The notes below the pieces were generated by a model. That model searched no databases. It was given only the letters and a program-made list of their open reading frames with translations, and was not told the origin of the DNA. A stretch of 64,000 nucleotides of DNA from Chryseobacterium sp. JAH (GTDB lineage: Bacteria; Bacteroidota; Bacteroidia; Flavobacteriales; Weeksellaceae). Numbering within the stretch: the first letter of the stretch is position 1; every line of letters begins with the position of its first letter. The DNA lies in contig NZ_LMAH01000001.1 in assembly GCF_001507335.1 (NCBI RefSeq), positions 744,001-808,000 on the forward strand, in the 5' to 3' direction. Shown piece by piece: positions 54,636 to 62,934 of the stretch. A program made the position numbers and the translations under genes.

Positions 54636-54869
54636 GAATAATCGGGTTATGGAAAGGGGTGCAAAAGTCGGGATTTTTTTTGCATTCATCCAAATTTAGT
54701 TAAGATTAAAACCTTTACAATTTAATTTAATAAATATTAATAGTTGATCATTTTATCTCGTCATAATGTCCATCAAACTATAAATTAAACTATTTGGTAA
54801 TAAAACAGTTTTCAAATTCAAAAGTTTAATTTGCCTGATGTATTAAAGCAAATAATTAAAATTAATATT

Positions 54870-54944
54870 TGTCATTCTGACGAAGGAACAATATCTACAT
54901 TCAACAAGAGATTCTTCACTCCATTTAATTTCGTTCAGATAACA
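54870..54944. repeat. Degenerate interspersed inverted repeat
   Basis: The arms TGTCATTCTGACGAA (54870-54884) and TTCGTTCAGATAACA (54930-54944) are imperfect inverse copies around a centre that includes GAGATTCTTCACTCC. This layout recurs between genes in Chryseobacterium and its relatives, from memory. No ORF is inside, and the rest of the gap 54636-55011 is AT-rich and featureless. Confidence 0.55.
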
Positions 54945-55011
54945 TTTAATCATAAGACAAAACGTCCAAATTTCTCTAAAAGTAAATAACAAAGAATTAA
55001 TAATATATTTA

Positions 55012-55566
55012 CTACTCTACATTTCCAAAATATTGAATCGCTCCAACTTCTGATACATGCATTATTTCTTTATTTGAATCTGCTTCGTCTTTATGGGAAC
55101 TCTCCAAAAAAGAATGACTGTACAAAGCGTAAGAAGGTTGCTCAGCCAAATCATTTTTCAGCATTTGGTGAGCTTCCACAACGGGTTTTCCGTATAGTTT
55201 TTTGAAACTTCCAATGTTGTATTGTGTAAATTTCCCGTAGTGAACGATGAATTTTAATGATAATTCGATGGTGGTATTCAACATTTCGCTCAGTTCCAGA
55301 ATTTTCATATTGAAAGCATTTCTCATATTCCGAAGCATCTTAGAAACTTTTTGATAGGAAGGTTTTTGGTCGTATTTATAGAACAAAATCGCATCGCCCT
55401 CAATTTCAGAAATATCAAAATACTGATTGTTTACATCAATCAAAATAGAAAGTAGTTGTCTTACAATATATTCTCCGGTATAAAGTTTTGTATTGAACAC
55501 AAATTCAGTGAATCCACTGAAATCAGGAATCAGAATAATCCCGTTTTGAATGTTTGTATTCTTCAT
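55012..55566 (-). CDS. DUF2652 protein, nucleotidyl-cyclase-like
   Basis: A 184-residue protein of the DUF2652 family. It opens with GIILIPDFSGFTEFVF, like the first strand of class III nucleotide cyclases, and ISEIEGDAILFYK matches the second metal-Asp strand. The remainder (KFIVHYGKFTQYNIG, KLYGKPVVEAHQMLKND) follows the cyclase order, but whether it makes a cyclic nucleotide is not known. It ends in VGAIQYFG. The gene is monocistronic, about 80 bases from the phosphoesterase gene on the same strand. Confidence 0.8.
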   Translation of the reverse strand: MKNTNIQNGIILIPDFSGFTEFVFNTKLYTGEYIVRQLLSILIDVNNQYFDISEIEGDAILFYKYDQKPSYQKVSKMLRNMRNAFNMKILELSEMLNTTIELSLKFIVHYGKFTQYNIGSFKKLYGKPVVEAHQMLKNDLAEQPSYALYSHSFLESSHKDEADSNKEIMHVSEVGAIQYFGNVE

Positions 55567-55649
55567 AATTTTAGGTTTTAAAACCTTTATTTTTTTAGAC
55601 GGAGAAAGTTTTCTTTTACTTTAAAATTTGAAGATTTTTCGTGTAAAAA

Positions 55650-56396
55650 TTAAACTTCAATAATCAGTTCTCTCTCATAACCATTATATTTTTCAGTGAT
55701 ATAGCCATGAGGATTGCAGATAATTTCCGTCTCTCCGATTTTATATCTAGATGGCGTATGAATATGACCGTGAATCCAGTACAGCGGCTGATGTTCTTTA
55801 ATGAAATCCTCCAAATTGGAAGCATATGCTGAAGTGACCGGATCATTTTTAAAATGTTCAGGAACAGATTGCAAACTTGGTGCATGATGCGTAACCACAA
55901 TATTTTTCATACCTTTTGAATTCTCCAGACTTTCTTTGAGCCAATGCCTTGAAAATTGATGAATTTTAAAGGTGTCAATAGATCTCATTTTGGAATAAGA
56001 AGGATCTCGGGTGATTTTCTTATAATCATTCATCACAGACTGGCTGGTCATTCCATAAAATCGAGGATCCCCAAAAATCGAAAAATCTGTCCATAAAGTT
56101 GCCCCATGAAATCTAATTCCATCAATGTCAACAGAAGAATCTTCAAGCACAGATACATTAGAATCTTTTGCAGCTTCTTTTATTTTGTTTAAAGTTTTTG
56201 GGTAAGAACCTTTGTAATATTCGTGATTTCCAAGAACGTAAATAACGGGTTTACTAGTAATTTTAGTTTTAATCCACTCAATTCCTTTCGTACCTAAATT
56301 GATGTCTCCTGCTAAAACAACAACATCCGACTGATCAAAAGACAGATCGGTAAAACCAAATTCCTGATGCAAATCACTGATGATCTGGATGTTCAT
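55650..56396 (-). CDS. Calcineurin-like metallophosphoesterase
   Basis: A 248-residue cytoplasmic phosphoesterase of the metallophos superfamily. The five metal motifs are DLHQEF (residues 8-13), AGDINLG, GNHEYY, TNVVTHHAPS-type VTHHAPS, and GHIHTPS with the last two His. A two-metal site (Fe/Mn or Zn) is expected. The substrate is unknown: such proteins include Icc-like cyclic-nucleotide hydrolases, which would fit beside a cyclase-like gene, but that is inference from proximity only. Confidence 0.9.
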   Translation of the reverse strand: MNIQIISDLHQEFGFTDLSFDQSDVVVLAGDINLGTKGIEWIKTKITSKPVIYVLGNHEYYKGSYPKTLNKIKEAAKDSNVSVLEDSSVDIDGIRFHGATLWTDFSIFGDPRFYGMTSQSVMNDYKKITRDPSYSKMRSIDTFKIHQFSRHWLKESLENSKGMKNIVVTHHAPSLQSVPEHFKNDPVTSAYASNLEDFIKEHQPLYWIHGHIHTPSRYKIGETEIICNPHGYITEKYNGYERELIIEV

Positions 56397-56494
56397 TTTT
56401 TAAAAGTAACTTAATTTTTTTAAAAAAACGAAATATTGTTTCATTAGAAAAATAAATATCTAAAAATCAAAAGCTTACATATGAACCATTAAAA

Positions 56495-56515
56495 AGTCTA
56501 CTAAAAAAGTAGACT
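56495..56515. promoter_or_regulatory. Palindromic operator candidate AGTCTACT-N5-AGTAGACT
   Basis: A perfect 8-base inverted repeat (56495-56502 and 56508-56515) with spacer AAAAA ends 17 bases upstream of the -7 box at 56533, so it covers the -33 region. A dimeric regulator bound there would block RNA polymerase. The A-tract centre and exact symmetry speak for a protein site rather than a terminator. Confidence 0.6.
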
Positions 56516-56532
56516 AATAAGAATATATGTTT

Positions 56533-56540
56533 TATATTTG
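56533..56540 (+). promoter_or_regulatory. -7 box of the EamA-metNIQ operon
   Basis: TATATTTG matches TAnnTTTG and lies 20 bases before the leader-peptide ATG. No -33 TTG is seen; the palindrome occupies that place. Confidence 0.6.
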
Positions 56541-56560
56541 CACCGTAATCAGGTTTGGAA

Positions 56561-56665
56561 ATGAAAACAAATACAAAATTCAGATACAATTCTATGAAGA
56601 AGATAAACATCATGCACATGATGATGTATTGCTGTATGCCTTTATATATGAATTTTAGTGGATGA
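56561..56665 (+). CDS. Met/Cys-rich leader peptide (34 residues)
   Basis: An open frame from ATG 56561 to TGA 56663-56665. Of 34 residues, 8 are Met, clustered as MHMMMYCCMPLYM (residues 18-30), with two adjacent Cys. No conserved domain is expected. It precedes a strong terminator and an operon for methionine import, so ribosome stalling at Met (or Cys) codons would plausibly regulate transcription. Codons 26-28 contain GCCTTTA (56638-56644), complementary to TAAAGGC (56691-56697) in the terminator 5' arm. I know of no described leader of this sequence. Confidence 0.7.
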   Translation: MKTNTKFRYNSMKKINIMHMMMYCCMPLYMNFSG

Positions 56666-56691
56666 CCTTACTTTTATTATGACATATTTTT

Positions 56692-56722
56692 AAAGGCTTT
56701 ACCACGTTGTAAAGCCTTTTTT
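56692..56722 (+). terminator. Attenuator terminator before EamA-metNIQ
   Basis: A perfect 11-bp stem AAAGGCTTTAC/GTAAAGCCTTT (56692-56702, 56709-56719) with loop CACGTT and T6 (56717-56722). It stands between the leader stop and the EamA start, so it must be bypassed for the operon to be expressed. The leader sequence GCCTTTA can pair with its 5' arm and prevent it. Confidence 0.85.
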
Positions 56723-56750
56723 ATTTAAAAAAACCAGTAAAAAAAATAAT

Positions 56751-57749
56751 ATGAAAACAACTGATTTTAAAAACAAATGGCTGGTTCCTATTGCCTTTGC
56801 CAACATCTATATTATCTGGGGAATTACTTTCCTCGCCATCTCATTCGGATTGACCGGATTTCCGCCCTTTATACTTTCGGGATTCAGATTCTTTGCTGCC
56901 GGAATTTTACTCATCGGTTATTTGACGGCAAAAGGTGAAAAAGCTAATTCTCTTAAAAACTGGTGGAAAAATGCAGTCACAGGAATTCTGATTCTGACCG
57001 GAGGAACAGGTCTCGTCGCATGGGGTGAGCAATATGTTACTGCTTCTGAAGCTGCCATCGCTATTGCAACCGGGCCGTTTTGGTTCATTGCCATCGATAA
57101 AAAGAACTGGAGTTATTACTTTTCAGACAAATTTATTCCTATAGGATTGCTGTTAGGTTTTGCCGGACTGCTTTTATTTTTAAATGGAAGCGTGAATGCA
57201 CATACTGCAAATGTGGATGCGTCTTTGAGAATTATCGCCTTTATTGTTCTCGCGTTAAGTTCGGTTGCCTGGGTTTTGGGATCTTTATATTCAAAGAAAA
57301 ATCCGGCAGATCATTCAACTTTTATGAATATTTCACAACAGTTGATTGTAGCAGGTCTTGCATCATTTTTGGTTGCAGTTTTCAGAAATGAATGGACAGG
57401 TTTTTCCATCAACACCGTTCCTGTTTCGGCCTGGCTGGGTTTACTTTTTTTAATTGTTTTCGGATCCATCATCGCATATATCTCGTACATCTGGCTTTTA
57501 TCGGTAAAACCTGCAGCCATCGTGAGCACGCATACCTATATCAATCCGATCGTTACGGTTATTGCAGGATTTATCATTGCCAATCAGACAATCAACCGAA
57601 ATCAGCTGTATGGATTGCTCATCATTCTGATTGGGGTTCTTTTAACGAACGTCACTAAATATTTCAAACTTTCAAAACGGTCAAAAGCAAAAATCAGAAG
57701 AACTGTAAGACATTTCAGCAGAATCAGCAGACCTTATCAACCCATGTAA
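56751..57749 (+). CDS. EamA/DMT-family transporter
   Basis: A 332-residue membrane protein with ten helices in two EamA repeats. Repeat one starts FANIYIIWGITFLAISFGL and PPFILSGFRFFAAGILLIG, with the family-typical SxxxRF. Repeat two includes LSSVAWVLGSLYSKKN and IVSTHTYINPIVTVIAGF. Family members export amino acids or metabolites. It is the first gene of the operon with metNIQ, 12 bases before metN, under the attenuator; an exporter of methionine-pathway compounds or of a toxic analogue is a guess. Confidence 0.88.
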   Translation: MKTTDFKNKWLVPIAFANIYIIWGITFLAISFGLTGFPPFILSGFRFFAAGILLIGYLTAKGEKANSLKNWWKNAVTGILILTGGTGLVAWGEQYVTASEAAIAIATGPFWFIAIDKKNWSYYFSDKFIPIGLLLGFAGLLLFLNGSVNAHTANVDASLRIIAFIVLALSSVAWVLGSLYSKKNPADHSTFMNISQQLIVAGLASFLVAVFRNEWTGFSINTVPVSAWLGLLFLIVFGSIIAYISYIWLLSVKPAAIVSTHTYINPIVTVIAGFIIANQTINRNQLYGLLIILIGVLLTNVTKYFKLSKRSKAKIRRTVRHFSRISRPYQPM

Positions 57750-57761
57750 TTAAAATAAATA

Positions 57762-58790
57762 ATGATAGAAATTAAAAACATATCAAAAACATTTCATCAG
57801 AATAAACAGTCTTTTAAGGCTTTGGATGAAGTGAATCTCAACATCGAACAAGGCGATATTGTAGGAATTATCGGGTTTTCCGGAGCTGGAAAAAGTACAT
57901 TGATTCGCACCGTCAATCTTTTGGAAAGACCGGATCAGGGACAGATCATCGTCAATGGGACAGATTTCACCAAGTTAAGTTCGAAACAACTCGCAAAAGA
58001 GCGTAAAAAAATCGGGATGATTTTCCAGCATTTTAATCTGCTTTCTTCAAGAACGGTTTTTGAAAATGTAGCGCTTCCTTTGGAACTGGATCAGCTTAAA
58101 AAAGATCAGATTCGTGAGAAAGTCAATGAACTTTTAAAAATTGTCGGATTGGAAGATAAAGCGAATGATTATCCTAAAAGTCTGTCCGGCGGACAAAAAC
58201 AGAGGGTTGCCATTGCGAGAGCTTTAGCCAACGATCCTTATTTACTGCTTTGTGACGAAGCGACGAGCGCACTCGATCCTGCTACAACGAAGTCTATTCT
58301 TCAACTTTTAAAAGATATCAATCACCGTTTAGGAATCACCATTTTACTGATTACTCACGAAATGGATGTCATAAAAGCAATTTGTAATCACGTTTCCGTC
58401 ATCGACCAAGGTAAACTGGTCGTGAAGGGAACACTCAAGGAAATTATCTCAAACAGAGATCATCCGATCATCAAACAATTTATAAATTCAGGAAACATGA
58501 CAATACCTCAGGAATTCACAAAAACACTTCAGAAAGAACCGCAGGACGGCTTATTTCCGTTGGTTGAAGTTGAACTTAACGAAGACATCAGCGTTGAAAA
58601 GCTGCTTTCAAAAATATATGATGAATATAAAATTCCTTACCAGCTTCTGAAAGCCGATGTAGAATATTTGGGAAGCGCAAATATCGGAACACTGTTGCTT
58701 CATTTAAAAGGAAAAACTGAAGAAAATCAAAAAGCAATCTATTATTTTAACCAGAATAAAATTCAAAATATACTAAGAGGATATGCTTAA
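57762..58790 (+). CDS. metN: Methionine ABC transporter ATP-binding protein MetN
   Basis: A 342-residue ATPase of the methionine importer. Walker A is GFSGAGKST (about 39-47), the signature LSGGQKQRVAIARAL, Walker B LLLCDEATSALDP, and the H-loop LITHEMD. The C-terminal NIL domain (about 265-342), which binds methionine for feedback inhibition in E. coli, is present with PLVEVELNEDISVEKLL and GTLLLHLKG. The stop overlaps the metI start by 8 bases. Confidence 0.96.
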   Translation: MIEIKNISKTFHQNKQSFKALDEVNLNIEQGDIVGIIGFSGAGKSTLIRTVNLLERPDQGQIIVNGTDFTKLSSKQLAKERKKIGMIFQHFNLLSSRTVFENVALPLELDQLKKDQIREKVNELLKIVGLEDKANDYPKSLSGGQKQRVAIARALANDPYLLLCDEATSALDPATTKSILQLLKDINHRLGITILLITHEMDVIKAICNHVSVIDQGKLVVKGTLKEIISNRDHPIIKQFINSGNMTIPQEFTKTLQKEPQDGLFPLVEVELNEDISVEKLLSKIYDEYKIPYQLLKADVEYLGSANIGTLLLHLKGKTEENQKAIYYFNQNKIQNILRGYA

Positions 58791-59439
58791 TGAAACCGTG
58801 ATTTCCCTTTTATCTAAAGGACTTTGGGAAACAATATTTATGACTTTCGCATCGGGCTTTTTTGGTTTTGCTTTAGGATTACCGGTTGGAATTTTATTGT
58901 TTTTAACTAAAAAAGGTCAGCTTTTAGAAAATATTATTTACAACAGAATTTTGTCTGTTTTGGTTAATATTTTCAGATCTATCCCTTTTATTATTCTGAT
59001 TGTGTGGATGATTCCTTTTACGAGATCATTGGTCGGAACTTCAATTGGAGTGAATGCTGCCTTGGTTCCTTTAAGTATTGGTGCAGCTCCGTTTGTTGCA
59101 AGACTGGTTGAAAACAGCCTGCTCGAAATTCCACAGGGTCTGATTGAAACAGCAAGAGCTTTGGGAGCGAGTCCGTTTCAGATTATCAGAAAAGTTTTAT
59201 TGCCTGAAGCTTTGCCGTCGCTTATCAACAATGCGAGTATCACACTGATTACTTTGGTGGGTTATTCCGCAATGGGAGGAGCAGTGGGCGCAGGTGGATT
59301 GGGCCAGATCGGTTATCAGTATGGATATATCGGTTATGATGCTGTGATTATGAATTTGGTTCTCGGTTTACTCGTGGCTTTGGTGTTTATCATTCAGTTT
59401 GCAGGTGATCGATTGGCGAAGAAGTTTGATCATCGTTAA
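58783..59439 (+). CDS. metI: Methionine ABC transporter permease MetI
   Basis: A 218-residue permease with five membrane helices and the EAA loop ARALGASPFQIIRKVLLPEALPSL that contacts MetN. The start MLNETVISLLSKGLWETIFMTF and NIFRSIPFIILI are typical of MetI. It couples translationally to metN (8-base overlap) and precedes metQ by 51 bases, completing an importer of L- and D-methionine. Confidence 0.96.
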   Translation: MLNETVISLLSKGLWETIFMTFASGFFGFALGLPVGILLFLTKKGQLLENIIYNRILSVLVNIFRSIPFIILIVWMIPFTRSLVGTSIGVNAALVPLSIGAAPFVARLVENSLLEIPQGLIETARALGASPFQIIRKVLLPEALPSLINNASITLITLVGYSAMGGAVGAGGLGQIGYQYGYIGYDAVIMNLVLGLLVALVFIIQFAGDRLAKKFDHR

Positions 59440-59490
59440 GTACAAAAAGTTTTAACGTTAATAATAGACAATAATTAAAAATAATTTACA

Positions 59491-60300
59491 ATGAAAAAAA
59501 TAAAGATTTTAGGTTTTGCAGCAGCAGGTTTGTTGTTATTGGCTTCATGCAATTCGCCAAAAAAAGATGATCCGAATTACATAAAAGTAGGAATTACTTC
59601 AGGTCCTGAACAGGAAATTGCCGAAACTGCAAAAAAAGTAGCAAAAGAAAAGTATAATCTTGAAGTTGAATTGATTTCATTCAACGATTATGTGATTCCC
59701 AATGAAGCCCTGAATAATGGCGATATCGATGCGAATGCCTTTCAGCACGTTCCATATTTGACTGAACAGTCAAAACAGCGTGGCTATAAATTGGCTGTAA
59801 TCGGAAATACTTTTGTTTATCCGATTATTGCGTATTCAAAAAAAATCAAAACAATTGCACAGTTACAGAATGGAAATACCATAGTAATTCCCAATGATCC
59901 CACAAATGGAGGAAGATCTTTGCTTCTTCTTCAGAAAAACGGACTTTTGAAACTGAAAGACGGTGTCGGATTATTACCGAAAGTCACCGATATTAGAGAG
60001 AATCCAAAACAGTTAAAAATTCTTGAAATCGAAGCGCCTCAATTACCCAGAGTTTTGGATGATAAAGAAGTGATAATTGCTATCATCAATAATAATTTTG
60101 CAGCACAGGCCGGTTTGGATGCCAATGAATTCGGAATTTTTAAAGAAGATAAAGATTCACCGTATATGAATGTCGTCGTTTCCAGAGAAGACAATAAGAA
60201 TGATGAAAAAGTTAAAAACTTTCTGAAAGCCTATCAATCTGCAGAAGTAGCAAAAAAAGCTGATGAAATCTTTAAAGGCGGTGCTGTGAAAGGATTTTAA
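59491..60300 (+). CDS. metQ: Methionine-binding lipoprotein MetQ
   Basis: A 269-residue substrate-binding lipoprotein with lipobox LLASC (Cys about residue 20), anchored to the membrane to feed methionine to MetNI. The NLPA-family features are IKVGITSGPEQEIAETAKKVAKEK, GDIDANAFQHVPYL, and IPNDPTNGGRSLLLLQKNGL, with the ADEIFKGGAVKGF close. The operon ends at the hairpin at 60357-60380. Confidence 0.95.
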   Translation: MKKIKILGFAAAGLLLLASCNSPKKDDPNYIKVGITSGPEQEIAETAKKVAKEKYNLEVELISFNDYVIPNEALNNGDIDANAFQHVPYLTEQSKQRGYKLAVIGNTFVYPIIAYSKKIKTIAQLQNGNTIVIPNDPTNGGRSLLLLQKNGLLKLKDGVGLLPKVTDIRENPKQLKILEIEAPQLPRVLDDKEVIIAIINNNFAAQAGLDANEFGIFKEDKDSPYMNVVVSREDNKNDEKVKNFLKAYQSAEVAKKADEIFKGGAVKGF

Positions 60301-60356
60301 TGATTTTTTTTATTGTTGATTATGAAAGGTCAATAGTCATTTCATTGCCTAAAATT

Positions 60357-60380
60357 TCCATCCTTGAGATGGATTTTTTT
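60357..60380 (+). terminator. Intrinsic terminator after metQ
   Basis: TCCATC-CTTGA-GATGGA (60357-60373) is followed by T7 (60374-60380), ending the methionine operon. A second CCTCC/GGAGG hairpin at 60395-60414 has A-runs on both sides and no plus-strand T tract. Confidence 0.75.
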
Positions 60381-60522
60381 TACCCAAAAAAAAGCCTCCT
60401 TTCAGGATTGGAGGAAAAAATTTACATTCTCATTATTAAATAAGAAATCTTTTAGCAAAAAGAATTGGGAATATATTAATATCACAATTAACCATAAAAT
60501 AACCAAAATTCATTTTCTCATT

Positions 60523-60553
60523 TTGAGATAATAAATAATTTTGCGTATTTTTG
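60523..60553 (+). promoter_or_regulatory. Promoter of the second GH3 gene
   Basis: TTG (60523-60525, preceded by TT) and TATTTTTG (60546-60553) with a 20-base spacer match the consensus, 25 bases before the ATG. Confidence 0.65.
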
Positions 60554-60578
60554 TTAGCAATCAATAAAAAGGTTTTTT

Positions 60579-62840
60579 ATGTTAAAGAAAACTGCCATTG
60601 TAGGTTTATTCACACTACTATCTGCTTATTCTATGGCTCAAAATACGACACTTCCAATTTATCTCGATGAATCTAAACCTGTTGAACAAAGAGTTCAGGA
60701 TGCACTTTCGAGAATGACTTTAGAGGAAAAAATTGCAATGCTTCACGCACAGTCGAAATTCAGCTCTCCCGGAGTTCCTAGACTGGGAATCCCTGAATTC
60801 TGGACAACAGACGGACCTCACGGTGTAAGACCTGAAGTGATGTGGGACGAATGGAACCAAGCGGGATGGACGAATGATTCTATAATCGCCTACCCTGCAT
60901 TAACTGCTTTATCTGCAACATGGAACAAAAAAATGTCATGGAATTACGGCAAAGCGTTAGGTGAAGAAGCACGATACAGAAAAAAAGATATTCTCCTCGG
61001 ACCCGGAGTCAACATTTACAGAACTCCTCTTAATGGTAGAAACTTTGAATACATGGGTGAAGATCCATATTTAACTTCAAAAATGGTTGTTCCTTATATC
61101 AAGGGAGTTCAGTCAAACGGAGTAGCTACTTCTGTAAAGCATTATGCACTCAACAACCAAGAAATGTTCCGTCATACGAGCAATGTGAATATTGATGATA
61201 GAACGTTGTATGAAATTTATCTTCCACCATTTAAAGCGGCAGTTACCGAAGGAGATTCGTGGACAATCATGGGAGCTTATGATATGTATAAAGGTCAATA
61301 TGCAAGTCAGAACCAATATCTTTTAAATGATATTCTTAAAAAAGAATGGGGCTACAAAGGTGTTGTGGTTTCAGACTGGGGAGCTGTAAATAATACCGAA
61401 CAGGCCATCCACAACGGATTGGATCTTGAATTCGGAAGTTGGACCAACGGGCTTTCAGCGGGAACCAAAAATGCGTATGACAACTATTATTTAGCACAAC
61501 CTTACTTACATTTAATTAAATCTGGAAAAGTAGGTACAAAAGAACTGGATGATAAAGTAACAAGACTTTTAAATCTAGCTTACAAAACTACGATGAATAC
61601 AAAGAAGCCTTTCGGAAATGTGGCTTCTGAGGAACATAAAGCGGTTGCTAAAGAAATAGGTGAAGAAGGAATTGTTTTGTTAAAAAATCAGGGAAATGTA
61701 CTTCCAATCGATGTAAATAAAGCAAAAAAAATCGCTGTGATCGGTGAAAATGCGATCAAAATAATGACTGTCGGTGGAGGCTCATCTTCTTTAAAAGTGA
61801 AATACGAAACTTTACCTTTAGATGGAATTAAAGCAAGATTCGGAAAACAAACAGATGTACAGTTTGCAAGAGGTTATGTAGGTGATATTGGAGGCGAATA
61901 CAATGGGGTAAAATCAGGTCAAGATCTCAAAGATGATCGTTCTGCAGATGAATTATTAAAGGAAGCTGTTGAGTTAGCTAAAAAATCTGACTACGTGATT
62001 TTTGTTGGAGGTTTGAATAAATCTGACTATCAGGACAGTGAAGGAAACGATAGAAAAAGCTACGGCTTGCCATATAATCAGGATAACGTCATTGCTGCCT
62101 TAGCGAAAGCAAACAAGAATTTTGCAGTGGTTTTGGTTTCTGGAAATGCGGTTGCAATGCCCTGGATCAAAGATGTTCCTTCAGTTCTTCAATCATGGTA
62201 TTTAGGTTCTGAAGCAGGAAATTCTATTGCTTCGGTTTTGGCAGGTGATGCGAATCCTTCAGGAAAGTTGCCTTTCTCTTTCCCTTTTAAACTGGAAGAT
62301 AATGCAGCTCATGCAATGGGTGAATATCCTGGAAATAAAAAAGAATTGGCTGCCGGAAAAGGAAAAGATCAGCAAAATCCAATCAATATTACTTATAATG
62401 AGGGAGTTTTCGTTGGTTATCGTTGGCATGATACAAAAAAAATTAAACCATTATTCAGTTTTGGACACGGTTTAAGCTATACCACTTTTGAATTTGGAAA
62501 AGCAAAGACTGACAAAACGACGATTGGTCAGGATGATAAGATCACTTTCTCAGTTAACCTAAAAAATACAGGAAAGAGAGCAGGAGCAGAAGTCGTACAG
62601 CTCTATATTTCAGATTTGAAATCATCTGTTCCAAGACCAACGAAAGAACTGAAAGGTTTCGAAAAAGTATTTTTAAATCCCGGAGAAGAAAAAGAAGTGA
62701 GCATTACCGTTGATAAATCTGCTTTAAGTTTCTTTGATGCCGATAAGCACGAATGGGTCGCAGAACCCGGTGATTTTGAAGCACAAATCGGAAACTCTTC
62801 TGATGCCATTAAAACTAAAGTGAAATTTACTTTAAAGTAA
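60579..62840 (+). CDS. Glycoside hydrolase family 3 (beta-glucosidase type)
   Basis: A 753-residue secreted enzyme with signal peptide MLKKTAIVGLFTLLSAYSMAQ. The N-domain has RLGIPEFWTTDGPHGVRPE, SVKHYALNNQE, and the nucleophile Asp266 in VVVSDWGAVNNTEQ. The C-domain continues with GEEGIVLLKNQGNVLPI and IGENA, followed by a fibronectin-III-like domain (LSYTTFEFG, RPTKELKGFEKVFL). Unlike the GH3 at 10.8 kb it has no PA14 insert. Exact sugar specificity is not readable. Its own promoter precedes it. Confidence 0.94.
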   Translation: MLKKTAIVGLFTLLSAYSMAQNTTLPIYLDESKPVEQRVQDALSRMTLEEKIAMLHAQSKFSSPGVPRLGIPEFWTTDGPHGVRPEVMWDEWNQAGWTNDSIIAYPALTALSATWNKKMSWNYGKALGEEARYRKKDILLGPGVNIYRTPLNGRNFEYMGEDPYLTSKMVVPYIKGVQSNGVATSVKHYALNNQEMFRHTSNVNIDDRTLYEIYLPPFKAAVTEGDSWTIMGAYDMYKGQYASQNQYLLNDILKKEWGYKGVVVSDWGAVNNTEQAIHNGLDLEFGSWTNGLSAGTKNAYDNYYLAQPYLHLIKSGKVGTKELDDKVTRLLNLAYKTTMNTKKPFGNVASEEHKAVAKEIGEEGIVLLKNQGNVLPIDVNKAKKIAVIGENAIKIMTVGGGSSSLKVKYETLPLDGIKARFGKQTDVQFARGYVGDIGGEYNGVKSGQDLKDDRSADELLKEAVELAKKSDYVIFVGGLNKSDYQDSEGNDRKSYGLPYNQDNVIAALAKANKNFAVVLVSGNAVAMPWIKDVPSVLQSWYLGSEAGNSIASVLAGDANPSGKLPFSFPFKLEDNAAHAMGEYPGNKKELAAGKGKDQQNPINITYNEGVFVGYRWHDTKKIKPLFSFGHGLSYTTFEFGKAKTDKTTIGQDDKITFSVNLKNTGKRAGAEVVQLYISDLKSSVPRPTKELKGFEKVFLNPGEEKEVSITVDKSALSFFDADKHEWVAEPGDFEAQIGNSSDAIKTKVKFTLK

Positions 62841-62874
62841 GTCCACAGAAAAAATACCAGATCACATTTATATA

Positions 62875-62912
62875 AAATCCCGGTCACTCAGCTTTTCGAA
62901 GTGCCGGGATTT
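62875..62912. terminator. Bidirectional terminator between GH3 and aldo/keto reductase genes
   Basis: AAATCCCGG/CCGGGATTT (62875-62883, 62904-62912), extended by CACT/AGTG, with T-rich sequence on the plus-strand 3' side, lies between convergent genes. Confidence 0.75.
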
Positions 62913-62934
62913 TATTTGTACAAATTTTGAATAG

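Noticed and set aside
56400..56750. SAM or other riboswitch before metNIQ
   Set aside because: No known aptamer core could be recognised; a leader ORF with a terminator explains the region better.
60395..60414. CCTCC/GGAGG hairpin as a second metQ terminator
   Set aside because: It has no T tract on the plus strand; the hairpin at 60357-60380 is sufficient.
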